Origin: Streptomyces avermitilis MA-4680 = NBRC 14893
GTDB taxonomy: Bacteria; Actinomycetota; Actinomycetes; Streptomycetales; Streptomycetaceae
Direction: 5' to 3'
Assembly (NCBI RefSeq): GCF_000009765.2
Contig: NC_003155.5
Location: 6,510,001 to 6,574,000, forward strand
DNA length: 64,000 nt
Positions 16,055 through 24,508 of the stretch are shown here, piece by piece (the first letter of the stretch is position 1; each line of letters starts with the position of its first letter). The notes beneath the pieces were generated by a model. It did not search any database. It was not told the origin of the DNA and worked only from the letters and a program-made list of their open reading frames with translations. A program made the position numbers and the translations under genes.

Positions 16055-16948
16055 TCAGCCCTTCACTCCGGTGAGCGTGACACCCTCGACGAACGCCTTC
16101 TGCGCGAAGAAGAACACGAGGATCACGGGGGCCATGACCAGGACGGTCGCGGCCATGGTGAGATTCCAGTCGGTGTGGTGCGCGCCCTTGAACGACTCCA
16201 GGCCGTAACTCAACGTCCAGGCGCCCGGGTTCTCGGACGCGTAGATCTGCGGGCCGAAGTAGTCGTTCCAGGCGTAGAAGAACTGGAAGAGCGCGACGGC
16301 CGCGATGCCCGGCCTCGCCATCGGCAGGACGACCTTCAGGAGGGTCCTGAGGTCCCCGCAGCCGTCGACCTTCGCCGCGTCGAGGTACTCGTTCGGGATG
16401 GTCATCAGGAACTGGCGGAGCAGGAAGATGGAGAACGCGTCCCCGAACGCCATCGGGATGATCAGCGGCCACAGCGTGCCCGACAGATCCAGCTGCTTCG
16501 CCCAGAACAGGTACATCGGGATGATGATCACCTGGGGCGGCAGCATCATCATCGAGATGACCAGCATCAGCGACAGATTCCGCCCGCGGAAGCGGAACTT
16601 GGCGAGCGCGTACGCCACGGGGATCGACGACACGACCGTGATGACGGTGCCGGCACCGGCGTACAGGAGTGTGTTCTTCCACCAGGTCAGGAAGCCCGGG
16701 GTGTCGAACACCTTCCGGTAGTTGCCCCACTGCCAGGTGTGCGGGATCAGATCGCGGCTGAGCGCCTGGGTGTCGCTCATCAGCGAGGTCAGGAACACGA
16801 ACACGAAGGGGAGGACGAAGAAGAGGGCCGCCGCCACGCCCAGCGAGTGGACCGCGACCCACTCCAGCAGGGCCCGGCGCCGGGCGGTGCGCTCGGCCGG
16901 GGAGACCGTTGTCGTCAACTCCACCGGCTTGTCCAGCACTTGGGTCAT
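16055..16948 (-). CDS. sugar ABC transporter permease, MalG type
   Basis: 297 residues with six expected membrane helices after a basic N-terminus. The cytoplasmic EAA loop reads EYLDAAKVDGCGDLRTLLKV with the conserved Gly, and the C-terminus FVEGVTLTGVKG is the usual MalG-like end. It forms the channel with the next permease. No ATPase gene is in the operon, so a shared MsiK-type ATPase from elsewhere is expected, which is normal in Streptomyces sugar importers (family knowledge). Two bases separate it from the upstream permease stop. Confidence 0.95.
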   Translation of the reverse strand: MTQVLDKPVELTTTVSPAERTARRRALLEWVAVHSLGVAAALFFVLPFVFVFLTSLMSDTQALSRDLIPHTWQWGNYRKVFDTPGFLTWWKNTLLYAGAGTVITVVSSIPVAYALAKFRFRGRNLSLMLVISMMMLPPQVIIIPMYLFWAKQLDLSGTLWPLIIPMAFGDAFSIFLLRQFLMTIPNEYLDAAKVDGCGDLRTLLKVVLPMARPGIAAVALFQFFYAWNDYFGPQIYASENPGAWTLSYGLESFKGAHHTDWNLTMAATVLVMAPVILVFFFAQKAFVEGVTLTGVKG

Positions 16949-16950
16949 GG

Positions 16951-17892
16951 TCAGTCACCTGCCTGGATGAGGCCGCCCCGGCGCCGCATCAGGAACGCGG
17001 TGAACACCATGGACAGGGCGAACAGCACGAGCGCGACCACACAGGCGGAGCCGTAGTCGAAGCGCTGGAAACCGAGGTTGTAGACGAGCTGGGGCAGGGT
17101 GAGCGTCGACTTGTCGGGGTAGCCCGGCTCGAACTGCGTACCGGCGCCCTGGATGACGCCCGACGCGACCTTTCCGGCGATCAGTGGCTGGGTGTAGTAC
17201 TGCATGGTCTGGATCACGCCGGTGACCACGGCGAACATCATGATCGGCGAGATGTTCGGGAGCGTCACGTACCGGAAGCGCTGAAGGGCCGACGCGCCGT
17301 CCAGCTCCGCCGCCTCGTACTGCTCCTGGGGGACGTCGAGCAGTGCGGCCATGAAGATGACCATCAGGTCGCCGATGCCCCACAGGGCGAGCAGGGTCAG
17401 GGCGGGCTTGGACCAGGTGGGGTCGTTGAACCAGCCGGGCGCCGGGATGCCCGCCTTCTCCAGGATCGAGTCGACCGGCCCGGTGCCGGGGTTGAGGAGG
17501 AAGGCGAAGGCCATGGTGGCGGCGACGGGCGGGGCGAGGTAGGGCAGGTAGAAGAGGGTGCGGAAGACGCCCGTGCCCGTCTTGATCTTCGTGATGAGGA
17601 GCCCGACGCCCAGCCCGAAGACGACGCGCAGGCTCACCATGACGAGGACCAGCCACAGGGTGTTGCGCAACGCGGGCCAGAACAGCGGGTAGTGCTCGAA
17701 GACGTACGTCCAGTTCTTCGTCCCGCTCCACGTCGGCGGCTTGAAGCCGTCGTAGTGCATGAACGAGAAGTAGACCGTCGAGATCAGCGGATACGCGAAG
17801 AAGACCGTGAAGCCGATCAGCCAGGGCGACATGAAGGCGGCCGTCCTGAACGCCGCCCGGCGGCGTTTGGCACGCAGCGTGTACGTGGTCAT
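16951..17892 (-). CDS. sugar ABC transporter permease, MalF type
   Basis: 313 residues with six membrane helices. The EAA loop EQYEAAELDGASALQRFRYVTLP is intact. The N-terminal AFMSPWLIGFTVFFAYPLISTVYFSF is the standard first helix of this family. Partner of the MalG-type permease downstream, and two bases from the binding-protein stop upstream. The tight spacing of binding protein, two permeases, GH4 and kinase shows one transcription unit. Confidence 0.95.
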   Translation of the reverse strand: MTTYTLRAKRRRAAFRTAAFMSPWLIGFTVFFAYPLISTVYFSFMHYDGFKPPTWSGTKNWTYVFEHYPLFWPALRNTLWLVLVMVSLRVVFGLGVGLLITKIKTGTGVFRTLFYLPYLAPPVAATMAFAFLLNPGTGPVDSILEKAGIPAPGWFNDPTWSKPALTLLALWGIGDLMVIFMAALLDVPQEQYEAAELDGASALQRFRYVTLPNISPIMMFAVVTGVIQTMQYYTQPLIAGKVASGVIQGAGTQFEPGYPDKSTLTLPQLVYNLGFQRFDYGSACVVALVLFALSMVFTAFLMRRRGGLIQAGD

Positions 17893-17894
17893 GG

Positions 17895-19232
17895 CTACTT
17901 GGCCTGCGCGATGTCCGTGTCGATCTGCTTCGCGGTCCCCGCCAGGCCCGCCTTGAGGTCCTTGGCCCTGCCGCTCTCGTAGGCGTAGCCGAACTCCTGG
18001 ATGGTCACGAGGTACACACCGCCGTTGACGGAGGCGGGAGTCGTGGTCGAGTTCGGGTCGGCGGCGATGTCCAGGAACGTCTTGAAGCGCGGGTCGTACG
18101 TCAGCTTCGGGGACTTGAGGGCCGCGAGCGTGGAGGGCACGTTGTGGATGTCGTTGGCGAAGCCGACCACCGCGTCCGTGTCCGTGGTCATGTACTTCAC
18201 CAACTCCCAGGCCGCGTTCTGCTTCTTGCTGGTGGCGGCGATGCCGGTGATGGTGCCGGTGATGTAGCCCTTGCCGTACTGGTCGGCCCGGTCGTCGGGG
18301 ACGGGCAGTGGCGCGACCCCGATCTCGAAGTCAGGCTTGGCCTCCTCGGCCATGCCCAGGCGCCACTCGCCGTCCAGCTGCATCGCGACCTGGCCGGTGT
18401 GGAAGGGGTGCTTGGGGCCCCACTCGTCACCGAGCGTGGCGCGGTAGGTCTCCAGCTTCTTGTAGCCGCCGAGCTCGTCCACGAGCTTCTTCTGGAGTGT
18501 GAACCCGGCCTCGAACGCGGGGTCCTCGGCGACGTTCGACTTGCCGCTCCGGTCGAAGTACGTCGGCGAGAACTGCGCGAAGTAGTGCTCGGTGGTCGAT
18601 TCCCAGCCGTGGTAGTTCGGCATGAAGCCGAGCTGCTTGTAGGAGTCGCCCTTGGTGAGGGTGAGCTTCTTGGCGTCCTTCTCGAATTCCGACCAGGTCT
18701 TCGGGGGGCTGGTGATCCCGGCCTTCTTGAAGGCGGTCTTGTTGTAGTAGAGCCCGTACGCGTCGCCCAGCAGCGGCGCCGCGCAGCGGTTGCCGTCGAA
18801 CTGGGTGTACTCGTTCATCGCCTTCGGGAAGGTGGTGGCCGGGTCGACGCCCGCCTTCTTGAAGAAGGGGTTGAGGTCGACGAGGGCACCGGAGGAGCAG
18901 AACTTGCCGACGTTGTTGGTGGTGAAGGAGGAGATGACGTCCGGGGCCTTGTCACCGCCGGCGCGCAGCGCCTGGTTGATCTTGTCGTCGGTCATGTTGG
19001 CGACGATGTCGACGTGGATGTTGGGGTGCGCCTTCTCGAAGCCCGCGACCAGCGACCGCACGGCCTTGACCTCGCCCGGCGCGCTCCACGCATGCCAGAA
19101 GTTGATCGTCGTGTCCTTGGACGCGTCGTCGTTCGCGCCGGCGTCGGACTGGCCGGTACAGGCGGTGGCGAGGAGGGCTATCGAGGCGGACGCGGCCAGC
19201 GCGACAGCCACCTTTCTGGACATTGCGGGCAT
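17895..19232 (-). CDS. sugar-binding lipoprotein of ABC importer
   Basis: 445 residues. The signal peptide ends in LLATAC with the lipid-anchored Cys at residue 25. An in-frame ATG at 19223 is a possible alternative start, but GGGAG lies about 8 bases before 19232. The mature protein has the extracellular solute-binding family 1 pattern: INFWHAWSAPGEVKAVRSLVAGFEKAHP, DVISSFTTNNVGKF, GDAYGLYYNKTAFKKAG, MQLDGEWRLGMA. It captures an oligosaccharide or glycoside outside the membrane and delivers it to the two permeases. First gene of the uptake operon, behind the ROK gene and a tandem-repeat spacer. Confidence 0.94.
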   Translation of the reverse strand: MPAMSRKVAVALAASASIALLATACTGQSDAGANDDASKDTTINFWHAWSAPGEVKAVRSLVAGFEKAHPNIHVDIVANMTDDKINQALRAGGDKAPDVISSFTTNNVGKFCSSGALVDLNPFFKKAGVDPATTFPKAMNEYTQFDGNRCAAPLLGDAYGLYYNKTAFKKAGITSPPKTWSEFEKDAKKLTLTKGDSYKQLGFMPNYHGWESTTEHYFAQFSPTYFDRSGKSNVAEDPAFEAGFTLQKKLVDELGGYKKLETYRATLGDEWGPKHPFHTGQVAMQLDGEWRLGMAEEAKPDFEIGVAPLPVPDDRADQYGKGYITGTITGIAATSKKQNAAWELVKYMTTDTDAVVGFANDIHNVPSTLAALKSPKLTYDPRFKTFLDIAADPNSTTTPASVNGGVYLVTIQEFGYAYESGRAKDLKAGLAGTAKQIDTDIAQAK

Positions 19233-19304
19233 GACGGGGTCTCCCTCGGAGGGGCGGGCGGGACGGGGCGAGTGCGGGCTCGGGCTTGGGGGTGATTCGG
19301 CGAG

Positions 19305-19392
19305 AGGTGCGCTCGACGGGAGGTGTACTCGGTGGGAGGTGCGCTCGACGGGAGGTGTGCTCAGCGGGAGGGTGTACTCAGCGGGAGGTGTC
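19305..19392. repeat. 16-bp tandem array spanning the ROK stop codon
   Basis: Five units of AGGTGNNCTCNNNGGG: 19305-19320, 19321-19336, 19337-19352, 19353-19368, and a 17-bp copy at 19369-19385, then a partial AGGTG. Units one and three are identical. The array covers the stop codon and last codons of the ROK gene and most of the gap to the binding-protein gene, so it may shape the leader of the uptake operon. Confidence 0.92.
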
Positions 19393-20589
19393 GAAGACCT
19401 CGTCGCGGGTGGCCGCCAGCGCGCTCTCCAACGCGCCGCGCAGCACGGGGTGTTCGTGGACGTCGCCGACGACGAGGCGCGGCCGGGACGCGGCCAGGTC
19501 CTCCAGCTCGGCCTGCACCAGGGCCCGCAGCGGCTCGCCGCCCCTGCTGAGCGAGGTGCCGCTGAGGACGACGAGTTCGGGGTCGAGTACGGAGACCAGC
19601 GAGGCGAGACCGGTGGCGAGACCGGTGGCGTACGTGCGCAGCAACTGCCGGTAGGGGCCGTCGTCGTGGCCGGCGGCCCGCTCGACGAGGGTGGCGGCGA
19701 CCTCGGCGTACGGGCCCGGCGGTATGTCCTCGATGCCGAGCTCGCGGGCCAGCTCGGGTATGGCCTGGGAACCGGCCAGCTCCTGGTAGCCGCCGCTGTT
19801 GGCCCGGGTCACCTGGCGGACCAGGGGTGCGCCGGGCACGGGCAGGAAGCCGACCTCGCCGGCGCCGCCGGTCCAGCCGCGGTGCAGCCGGCCGCCGAGG
19901 ACGAGGGCGGCGCCGAGTCCGCCCTCGTTCCACAGCAGTACGAAGTCCGCGTGCCCGCGCGCCGCGCCCAGCCGCTGCTCGGCGATCGCGACGAGGTTGA
20001 CGTCGTTCTCGTACTCGACCGGCATCGGCAGTGCGGCGGCGAGTTCGTCGAGGAGGGTGGGGGAGTGCCAGCCGGGGAGGTGGGAGGCGTAGCGCAGCCG
20101 GCCGGTGTTGGGGTCGAAGGCGCCGGGGGTGCCGATGACGAGCCGGTGGATGTCGTCCCGGGCCAGGCCGGCGGCCTTCACCGCGCCGTCCAGGGCGTCG
20201 GTGACCTGCCGTACGACGGGCTGGGCCGGGCGCCGGCCGGGGGTCGGCAGTTCGTACGCGCCCACGGTCCGCCCGGTGACGTCGGCGACGGCGGCGAGGA
20301 TGCGCTCGGGGGTGACGTCGAGCCCGGCCGCGTGGGCCGCGCCCGGATTGACCACGTAGAGCTGGGCGTTGGGTCCGGGGCGTCCTTCGCTGGTGCCGGT
20401 CATCAGGACGAGCCCGGCGGCTTCGAGGCGGGCCAGGAGCTGGGAGGCGGTGGGCTTCGACAGTCCGGTGAGCTTGCCTATGCGGGTGCGGCTGAGCGGG
20501 CCGTGCTCGAGGAGCAGGTCGAGGGCGGCGCGGTCGTTCATGGCGCGCAGGACGCGCGGGGTGCCCGGCGTGCCGGCGGATCCTGCCAT
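19378..20589 (-). CDS. ROK-family transcriptional regulator of the sugar operon
   Basis: 403 residues from the ATG at 20589 (GGCAGGTGG upstream). The open frame to 20649 is an extension without a ribosome site. The N-terminal winged helix is clear (LLLEHGPLSRTRIGKLTGLSKPTASQLLARLEAAGLV), followed by a ROK sugar-kinase fold. The usual Cys-rich zinc motif CxCGxxGC after GAGEVGF is missing, since the segment reads PVPGAPLVRQVTRANSGG. It may therefore lack catalytic activity and serve only as a sensor. A 15-bp palindrome 75 bp upstream of the start is the likely autoregulatory operator. It should repress the downstream importer until the sugar or its phosphate binds. Confidence 0.92.
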   Translation of the reverse strand: MAGSAGTPGTPRVLRAMNDRAALDLLLEHGPLSRTRIGKLTGLSKPTASQLLARLEAAGLVLMTGTSEGRPGPNAQLYVVNPGAAHAAGLDVTPERILAAVADVTGRTVGAYELPTPGRRPAQPVVRQVTDALDGAVKAAGLARDDIHRLVIGTPGAFDPNTGRLRYASHLPGWHSPTLLDELAAALPMPVEYENDVNLVAIAEQRLGAARGHADFVLLWNEGGLGAALVLGGRLHRGWTGGAGEVGFLPVPGAPLVRQVTRANSGGYQELAGSQAIPELARELGIEDIPPGPYAEVAATLVERAAGHDDGPYRQLLRTYATGLATGLASLVSVLDPELVVLSGTSLSRGGEPLRALVQAELEDLAASRPRLVVGDVHEHPVLRGALESALAATRDEVFDTSR

Positions 20590-20663
20590 GTGTGTCGCCA
20601 CCTGCCTTTCGACTGCCCAGCTTCCCAGCGTGACCGCCGGGAAGTCCATCGCGAGATCATTGT

Positions 20664-20678
20664 TAGGAAAGTTTCCTA
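20664..20678. promoter_or_regulatory. palindromic operator TAGGAAA-G-TTTCCTA
   Basis: A perfect 15-bp inverted repeat with one central base, in an AT-rich patch (TTGTTAGGAAAGTTTCCTA) that stands out from its surroundings. It lies 75 bp upstream of the ROK ATG. TTAGGAAA/TTTCCTAA half-sites are usual for ROK regulators of the XylR/NagC kind. No second copy was seen before the binding-protein gene. Confidence 0.8.
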
Positions 20679-20890
20679 TTGGTGGGAGGAACGTAGGCCG
20701 GGGGTGGCGGAGGCGTCAATACCGGCCACGGGCGGGCAACCAAGTCGTTACGTGGCAGCCCGCGGCCGTGCGGGAGATCTCCCCCCTCCCCAGCCGGTGC
20801 ACGACGGGGCAGACGCGCTCGGCCCGGCGGAAAGGGGCGCGCGGGGGCGCAGTTGCCGGAACGCACGCCCTTTGACCGGCTGAGAGCGCG

Positions 20891-20972
20891 ACGCGCGGAG
20901 AGGTGGCTACGGGTTCCCTGTACGCGCGGAGAGGCGGCGACGGGTTCCCCGAACATGCCGAGAGGCGGCGCC
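20891..20972. repeat. 31-bp direct repeat leading into a hairpin
   Basis: Two 31-bp copies (20891-20921, 20922-20952) of ACGCGCGGAGAGG...GGGTTCCC type, and the start of a third at 20953. The third copy supplies the left arm of the following hairpin. Lies downstream of the MscS gene on its transcribed strand. Confidence 0.85.
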
Positions 20973-20997
20973 CCGTGTGTCCCGGGCGCCGCCTCTC
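20960..20997 (-). terminator. strong GC hairpin downstream of the MscS gene
   Basis: A perfect 14-bp stem (20960-20973 with 20984-20997) and 10-base loop, 60 bp past the MscS stop. No T tract, as is common for Streptomyces terminators. It could also protect the 3' end of the message. Confidence 0.75.
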
Positions 20998-21001
20998 TCG
21001 T

Positions 21002-21054
21002 ACGGCCTGCTTCTCTGTAGGGCCTGTTTCTCTCGTACGGCCTGTTTCTCTCGT
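21002..21054. repeat. 18-bp tandem repeat just after the MscS stop
   Basis: Units 21002-21018 (17 bp), 21019-21036 and 21037-21054 share GGCCTGYTTCTCT. The array begins six bases beyond the MscS stop codon on the minus strand. Confidence 0.85.
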
Positions 21055-21059
21055 GCCGC

Positions 21060-22160
21060 CTACTTCGGCGCGGGGCGCACGGGCGGCGTGAGCGGGGATG
21101 CCGCCTCCGCCTGCGGGGACGCCGTGTTCGAGTAGACCGAGGGGGCCGCGACCGTCGCCGTCGGGTCGGGGACCGGGTCCCCGTCCGGCTGGGACGGGAG
21201 GCCGCCCACGATGCGGATGTCCGCCGCGTCGAAGGCGCGCTTGATGCGCCAGCGCAGCTCGCGGGCCACGGCTGCAGCCTTGCCCGGCATCGTCTTCGCC
21301 GAGACATGGACCACCATCGAGTCCAGCAGGACGCTGTCCAGGCCGAGGACCTCGATCGGGCCCCAGAGGAGCTCGTTCCAGGGCTCCTCCTTGCTCATCC
21401 GCTCGGCGACGTCGTCGAGCGTGGCCTTCACCCGGTCCAGATCCTCGGAGGCGCGGACGGTCACGTCCACGCCCGCCGTCGCCCAGCCCTGGGAGAGGTT
21501 GCCGATGCGCTTGACCTCGCCGTTGCGGACGTACCAGATCTCGCCGTTGTCGCCGCGCAGCTTGGTCACGCGCAGGCCCACCTCGATGACCTCGCCGGAC
21601 GCGACGCCCGCGTCGACCGTGTCGCCGACCCCGTACTGGTCCTCCAGGATCATGAAGACGCCGGAGAGGAAGTCGGTGACCAGGTTCCGGGCGCCGAAAC
21701 CGATCGCGACACCCGCGACACCGGCCGACGCCAGCAGCGGGGCCAGGTTGATCTCGAAGGTGCCGAGGATCATCAGGGCGGCGGTGCCGAGGATCAGGAA
21801 CGACGCCACCGAGCGGAGTACCGAGCCGATCGCCTGGGAACGCTGGCGGCGGCGCTCCACGTTCACCAGGAGACCGCCGAGCGCCGTGCCGTCGACCCCC
21901 TCCGCCGTGCGGCTCATGCGGTCGATCAGCTTGGTGATCGCCCGCCGCACCACCACTCTCAGCACGCCCGCGATCACCAGGATCAGCAGGACGCGCAGAC
22001 CGATCGCCAGCCACGTGGACCAGTTCTGCGAGACCCAGCTCGCGGCGTTCGTCGCGCTGTGCTGGGCGTCCTGGAGCGTGGCGGTGGCCGGGTCCGTCGT
22101 CTGCGAGGGAGACGGGGACGGTGTGACACCGGCGGCCAGTAGGACGGCGGGCAAGGACAC
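21060..22160 (-). CDS. small-conductance mechanosensitive channel, MscS family
   Basis: 366 residues from a GTG with GGAGGTACCTGCC before it. Membrane helices are near 50-70, 117-137 and 139-160. The third is Gly/Ala-rich (APLLASAGVAGVAIGFGARNLV), the pore-lining TM3 signature of MscS. The beta domain follows (DQYGVGDTVDAGVASGEVIEVGLRVTKLRGDNGEIWYVRNGE). The C-terminal ~50 residues are Pro/Ala/Ser-rich and probably disordered. It opens under membrane tension to release solutes. Monocistronic and divergent from the HNH gene. Confidence 0.95.
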   Translation of the reverse strand: MSLPAVLLAAGVTPSPSPSQTTDPATATLQDAQHSATNAASWVSQNWSTWLAIGLRVLLILVIAGVLRVVVRRAITKLIDRMSRTAEGVDGTALGGLLVNVERRRQRSQAIGSVLRSVASFLILGTAALMILGTFEINLAPLLASAGVAGVAIGFGARNLVTDFLSGVFMILEDQYGVGDTVDAGVASGEVIEVGLRVTKLRGDNGEIWYVRNGEVKRIGNLSQGWATAGVDVTVRASEDLDRVKATLDDVAERMSKEEPWNELLWGPIEVLGLDSVLLDSMVVHVSAKTMPGKAAAVARELRWRIKRAFDAADIRIVGGLPSQPDGDPVPDPTATVAAPSVYSNTASPQAEAASPLTPPVRPAPK

Positions 22161-22473
22161 GGCAGGTACCTCCAGGTGCTGCGTCTGCCCCCGGCGAAGC
22201 GGTCAAGGTCGTCAAGGTCACGGAAATGTCACCGGACGGGCAGACCCACCACACTAACGGGGCATCGTGTGTGGATCGTTGCGATGTTCGAGGGAGAGAC
22301 CGTGCTCACCTGGGGATGAACGGGGTGTGGTCCCGGGGAGCAAGAAAGGTGTGGTCGAAAACACTCCCAGCCCGTTACCGGGACATGGTGGCGCTTCCAC
22401 CAGGCAAGAGGGGAGACTGACTGCAGATCGTCCCGGCGCGAGCCACGCGCCGCCGGCGTACAAGGAGGCATCC
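22161..22473. other. 313-bp divergent region, mscS / HNH gene
   Basis: No gene seen. It must hold the two divergent promoters. The segment 22245-22300 is the least GC-rich part (ACACTAACGGGGCATCGTGTGTGGATCGTTGCGATG). No convincing inverted repeat above 8 bp. Confidence 0.4.
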
Positions 22474-23010
22474 GTGCCGCATGTCCTGGTCCTCAACGCG
22501 TCGTACGAGCCACTCGGCGTCGTACCGCTCCGCCGCGCGCTCGTCCTCGTCCTTGAGAACAAGGCAGTCTGCCTCGAGGAATCCGGCGCCTTCATGCACA
22601 GCGCAACCGTTACTGTCCCCGCACCCAGCGTGGTCCGGCTGAAGAGGTTCGTACGGGTCCCTTACCGGGGGCCCGTTCCGCTGACCCGGCGGGCGTTGTT
22701 CGCCCGCGACGGCGGCCGGTGCATGTACTGCGGTGGCGTCGCAACCAGCGTCGACCACGTCATCCCGCGCAGCCGCGGGGGTCAGCACGCCTGGGACAAC
22801 GTGGTGGCGTCCTGCCGCCGCTGCAACCACGTCAAGGCCGACCGCCACCTCTTCGAGATCGGCTGGCGGCTGCGCCACAAACCCGCTCCGCCCACGGGTC
22901 TGGCCTGGCGCATCATCGGCACCGGGCATAGGGACCCGCGCTGGCTGCCCTACCTACAGCCGTACGGCGCGGACGACGCGATGGCCCGGATCGACGGCAT
23001 CTCCGCCTGA
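22474..23010 (+). CDS. HNH endonuclease
   Basis: 178 residues from the GTG at 22474, which has a near-perfect AAGGAGG seven bases upstream. The open frame begins at 22267 but that extension lacks signals. The C-terminal half holds the HNH fold: CMYCGG, then VDHVIPRSRGGQHAWDNVVASC and CRRCNHVKADR, giving two CxxC zinc pairs and the H-N-H residues. The N-terminal half (LVLNASYEPLGVVPLRRALVLVL) is the standard extension of a very widespread actinobacterial and bacterial HNH family. The exact role is not settled. Convergent with the ABC exporter genes. Confidence 0.92.
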   Translation: MPHVLVLNASYEPLGVVPLRRALVLVLENKAVCLEESGAFMHSATVTVPAPSVVRLKRFVRVPYRGPVPLTRRALFARDGGRCMYCGGVATSVDHVIPRSRGGQHAWDNVVASCRRCNHVKADRHLFEIGWRLRHKPAPPTGLAWRIIGTGHRDPRWLPYLQPYGADDAMARIDGISA

Positions 23011-23059
23011 CGACCCGGGCCTTCGTATTGCCCGCCCGCCTTTGGCCCGCACGCCTTTC

Positions 23060-23100
23060 GGTCCGGCCCCGGAAGTCCCCTGTGCCCCCGGGGCCGGACC
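23060..23100. terminator. bidirectional GC-rich hairpin between convergent genes
   Basis: A perfect 13-bp stem (23060-23072 with 23088-23100) and 15-base loop between the HNH stop and the exporter permease stop. No T tract. Placement suits termination in both directions. Confidence 0.7.
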
Positions 23101-23164
23101 GTCGCGCGTCCGGTGTCGGCCGGGTCCGGTGGCGGCCGGGCCGGACGCATCCCGTGCCGGACAG

Positions 23165-24508
23165 TCAGGCGTAGCGCAGTTCCGCCGGGTGTACCGAGCG
23201 GCGCAGACGCGGCAGGGAGGCCGCCGCGGCGAGCAGGCAGGCCGCGTACACGGCCGGCGGCACCAGCAGCGGCAGCACGGGTATGCCCTCACCGAACGCC
23301 GCCGCGTACAAGACGCCGATGCCGATGCCGCCGAGGCCGGCCAGCGCCACCGCGGGGGCGAGCGGCAGGGCGGTCTCCAGGAGCAGGGCCTTGGCCAGGA
23401 CCGGCCTCGGCACCCCGGCGGCGGCCTGCGCGGACAGGCCCCGGCGGCGCGCGGCGAGCGATTCCGCGGTGCCTACGGCGAGCCCCGCGAGCGTGATCCC
23501 CAGGGCGACGAGGATGGCGGCTCCCGTCAGATTGATGCCGGTGGTGTAGAAGGACATGTTGTCGGCGAACATCCGCCTGTCGCGCCCGGTCAGGCCGGCG
23601 AGCAGCGTTTGACGGATGCCCACGAATGCCGTCCCGACGACGGTCACCAGCAGGACGGCGGCATGGGTGCGGGCGGCGGCCCACGGGTCGTCGCGCAGCC
23701 GTTCCGCCGCGATCAGGGTCGCCGGGTTCCCGGTGCGCGCCGCGAGGAGCCGGCCCGTGAGCCGGGCGGTGGCGCCGGTCAGCCAGACGGCGCCCATACC
23801 GGTGACGACCACCACGGTGAAGATCAGCAGCGGGGCCGTGCCGAACCCGCCGAAGGTGCCCGGAGTGATGACGAGGCCCACGGTGAGGAGGACCAGCGCC
23901 GCCGCGATGAACGCGAGGCCCGGACCCCGGCCCTTGCCCGGTTGCGGGCGCACCCGGCGCACCCAGCCCAGCGGGGAGGCGATCACCCGACGCAGCGCGA
24001 GGGTGCTCACCAGCACGCCCAGCAGCGGTACGGCCACCATGACCAGCGCGAACCCGGCCCAGACCGTCGCCGGCGGATGCTGCCACTGGCTCAGCAGGAG
24101 CAGCGCGGCGAAGACGGTGGCGACCACCGAGCCGAGCAGACAGGTGAGCCCCGCCTCCAGGGCGGCGATCCGCCGCACCTGGCCCGGCGTGGCGCCCGCG
24201 AGGCGCAGTCCGGCCAGCCGCCGGTCGCGGTGCAGTGCGCCGATGCGGGCGCACTGCCCGAGGAAGCCGAGCACGGGGACCAGCAGGAGCAGCAGCGTGA
24301 GGATCACGCCCGAGCGCTCCCCGGGCTGGTTCAGCAGCCCGTTCGCGAGGGGCACGTTGTACTGCCCCCGGAGCGAGACGATCGCCGTCGCGCCCAGGGC
24401 GAGCCCCGTGGCGCCCATCGCGCCCACCGCCGTGAGCGCGACCCGCCACCACTCACGCCGGTCGGAGCCGCGGATCAGCAGCAGGGCGAGCCGGAGATCG
24501 GTCCTCAT
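23165..24508 (-). CDS. FtsX-like ABC exporter permease
   Basis: 447 residues from the ATG at 24508, which overlaps the ATPase stop as ATGA. The longer frame to 24847 overlaps the ATPase and is rejected. About ten hydrophobic helices are spread along the protein. The segments VLGFLGQCARIGALHRDRRLAGLRLAGATPGQVRRI and ESLAARRRGLSAQAAAGVPRPVLAKALLLETALPL are the two repeated FtsX/MacB-type coupling regions (Leu-Gly-Ala turns before helices). With the LolD-like ATPase it forms an exporter. Substrate unknown; PadR control suggests an antibiotic or lipid-like compound. Confidence 0.9.
   Translation of the reverse strand: MRTDLRLALLLIRGSDRREWWRVALTAVGAMGATGLALGATAIVSLRGQYNVPLANGLLNQPGERSGVILTLLLLLVPVLGFLGQCARIGALHRDRRLAGLRLAGATPGQVRRIAALEAGLTCLLGSVVATVFAALLLLSQWQHPPATVWAGFALVMVAVPLLGVLVSTLALRRVIASPLGWVRRVRPQPGKGRGPGLAFIAAALVLLTVGLVITPGTFGGFGTAPLLIFTVVVVTGMGAVWLTGATARLTGRLLAARTGNPATLIAAERLRDDPWAAARTHAAVLLVTVVGTAFVGIRQTLLAGLTGRDRRMFADNMSFYTTGINLTGAAILVALGITLAGLAVGTAESLAARRRGLSAQAAAGVPRPVLAKALLLETALPLAPAVALAGLGGIGIGVLYAAAFGEGIPVLPLLVPPAVYAACLLAAAASLPRLRRSVHPAELRYA

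Noticed and set aside
20903..21091. 62-codon plus-strand ORF
   Set aside because: Made of the 31-bp and 18-bp repeats, no ribosome site, no family; not a gene.
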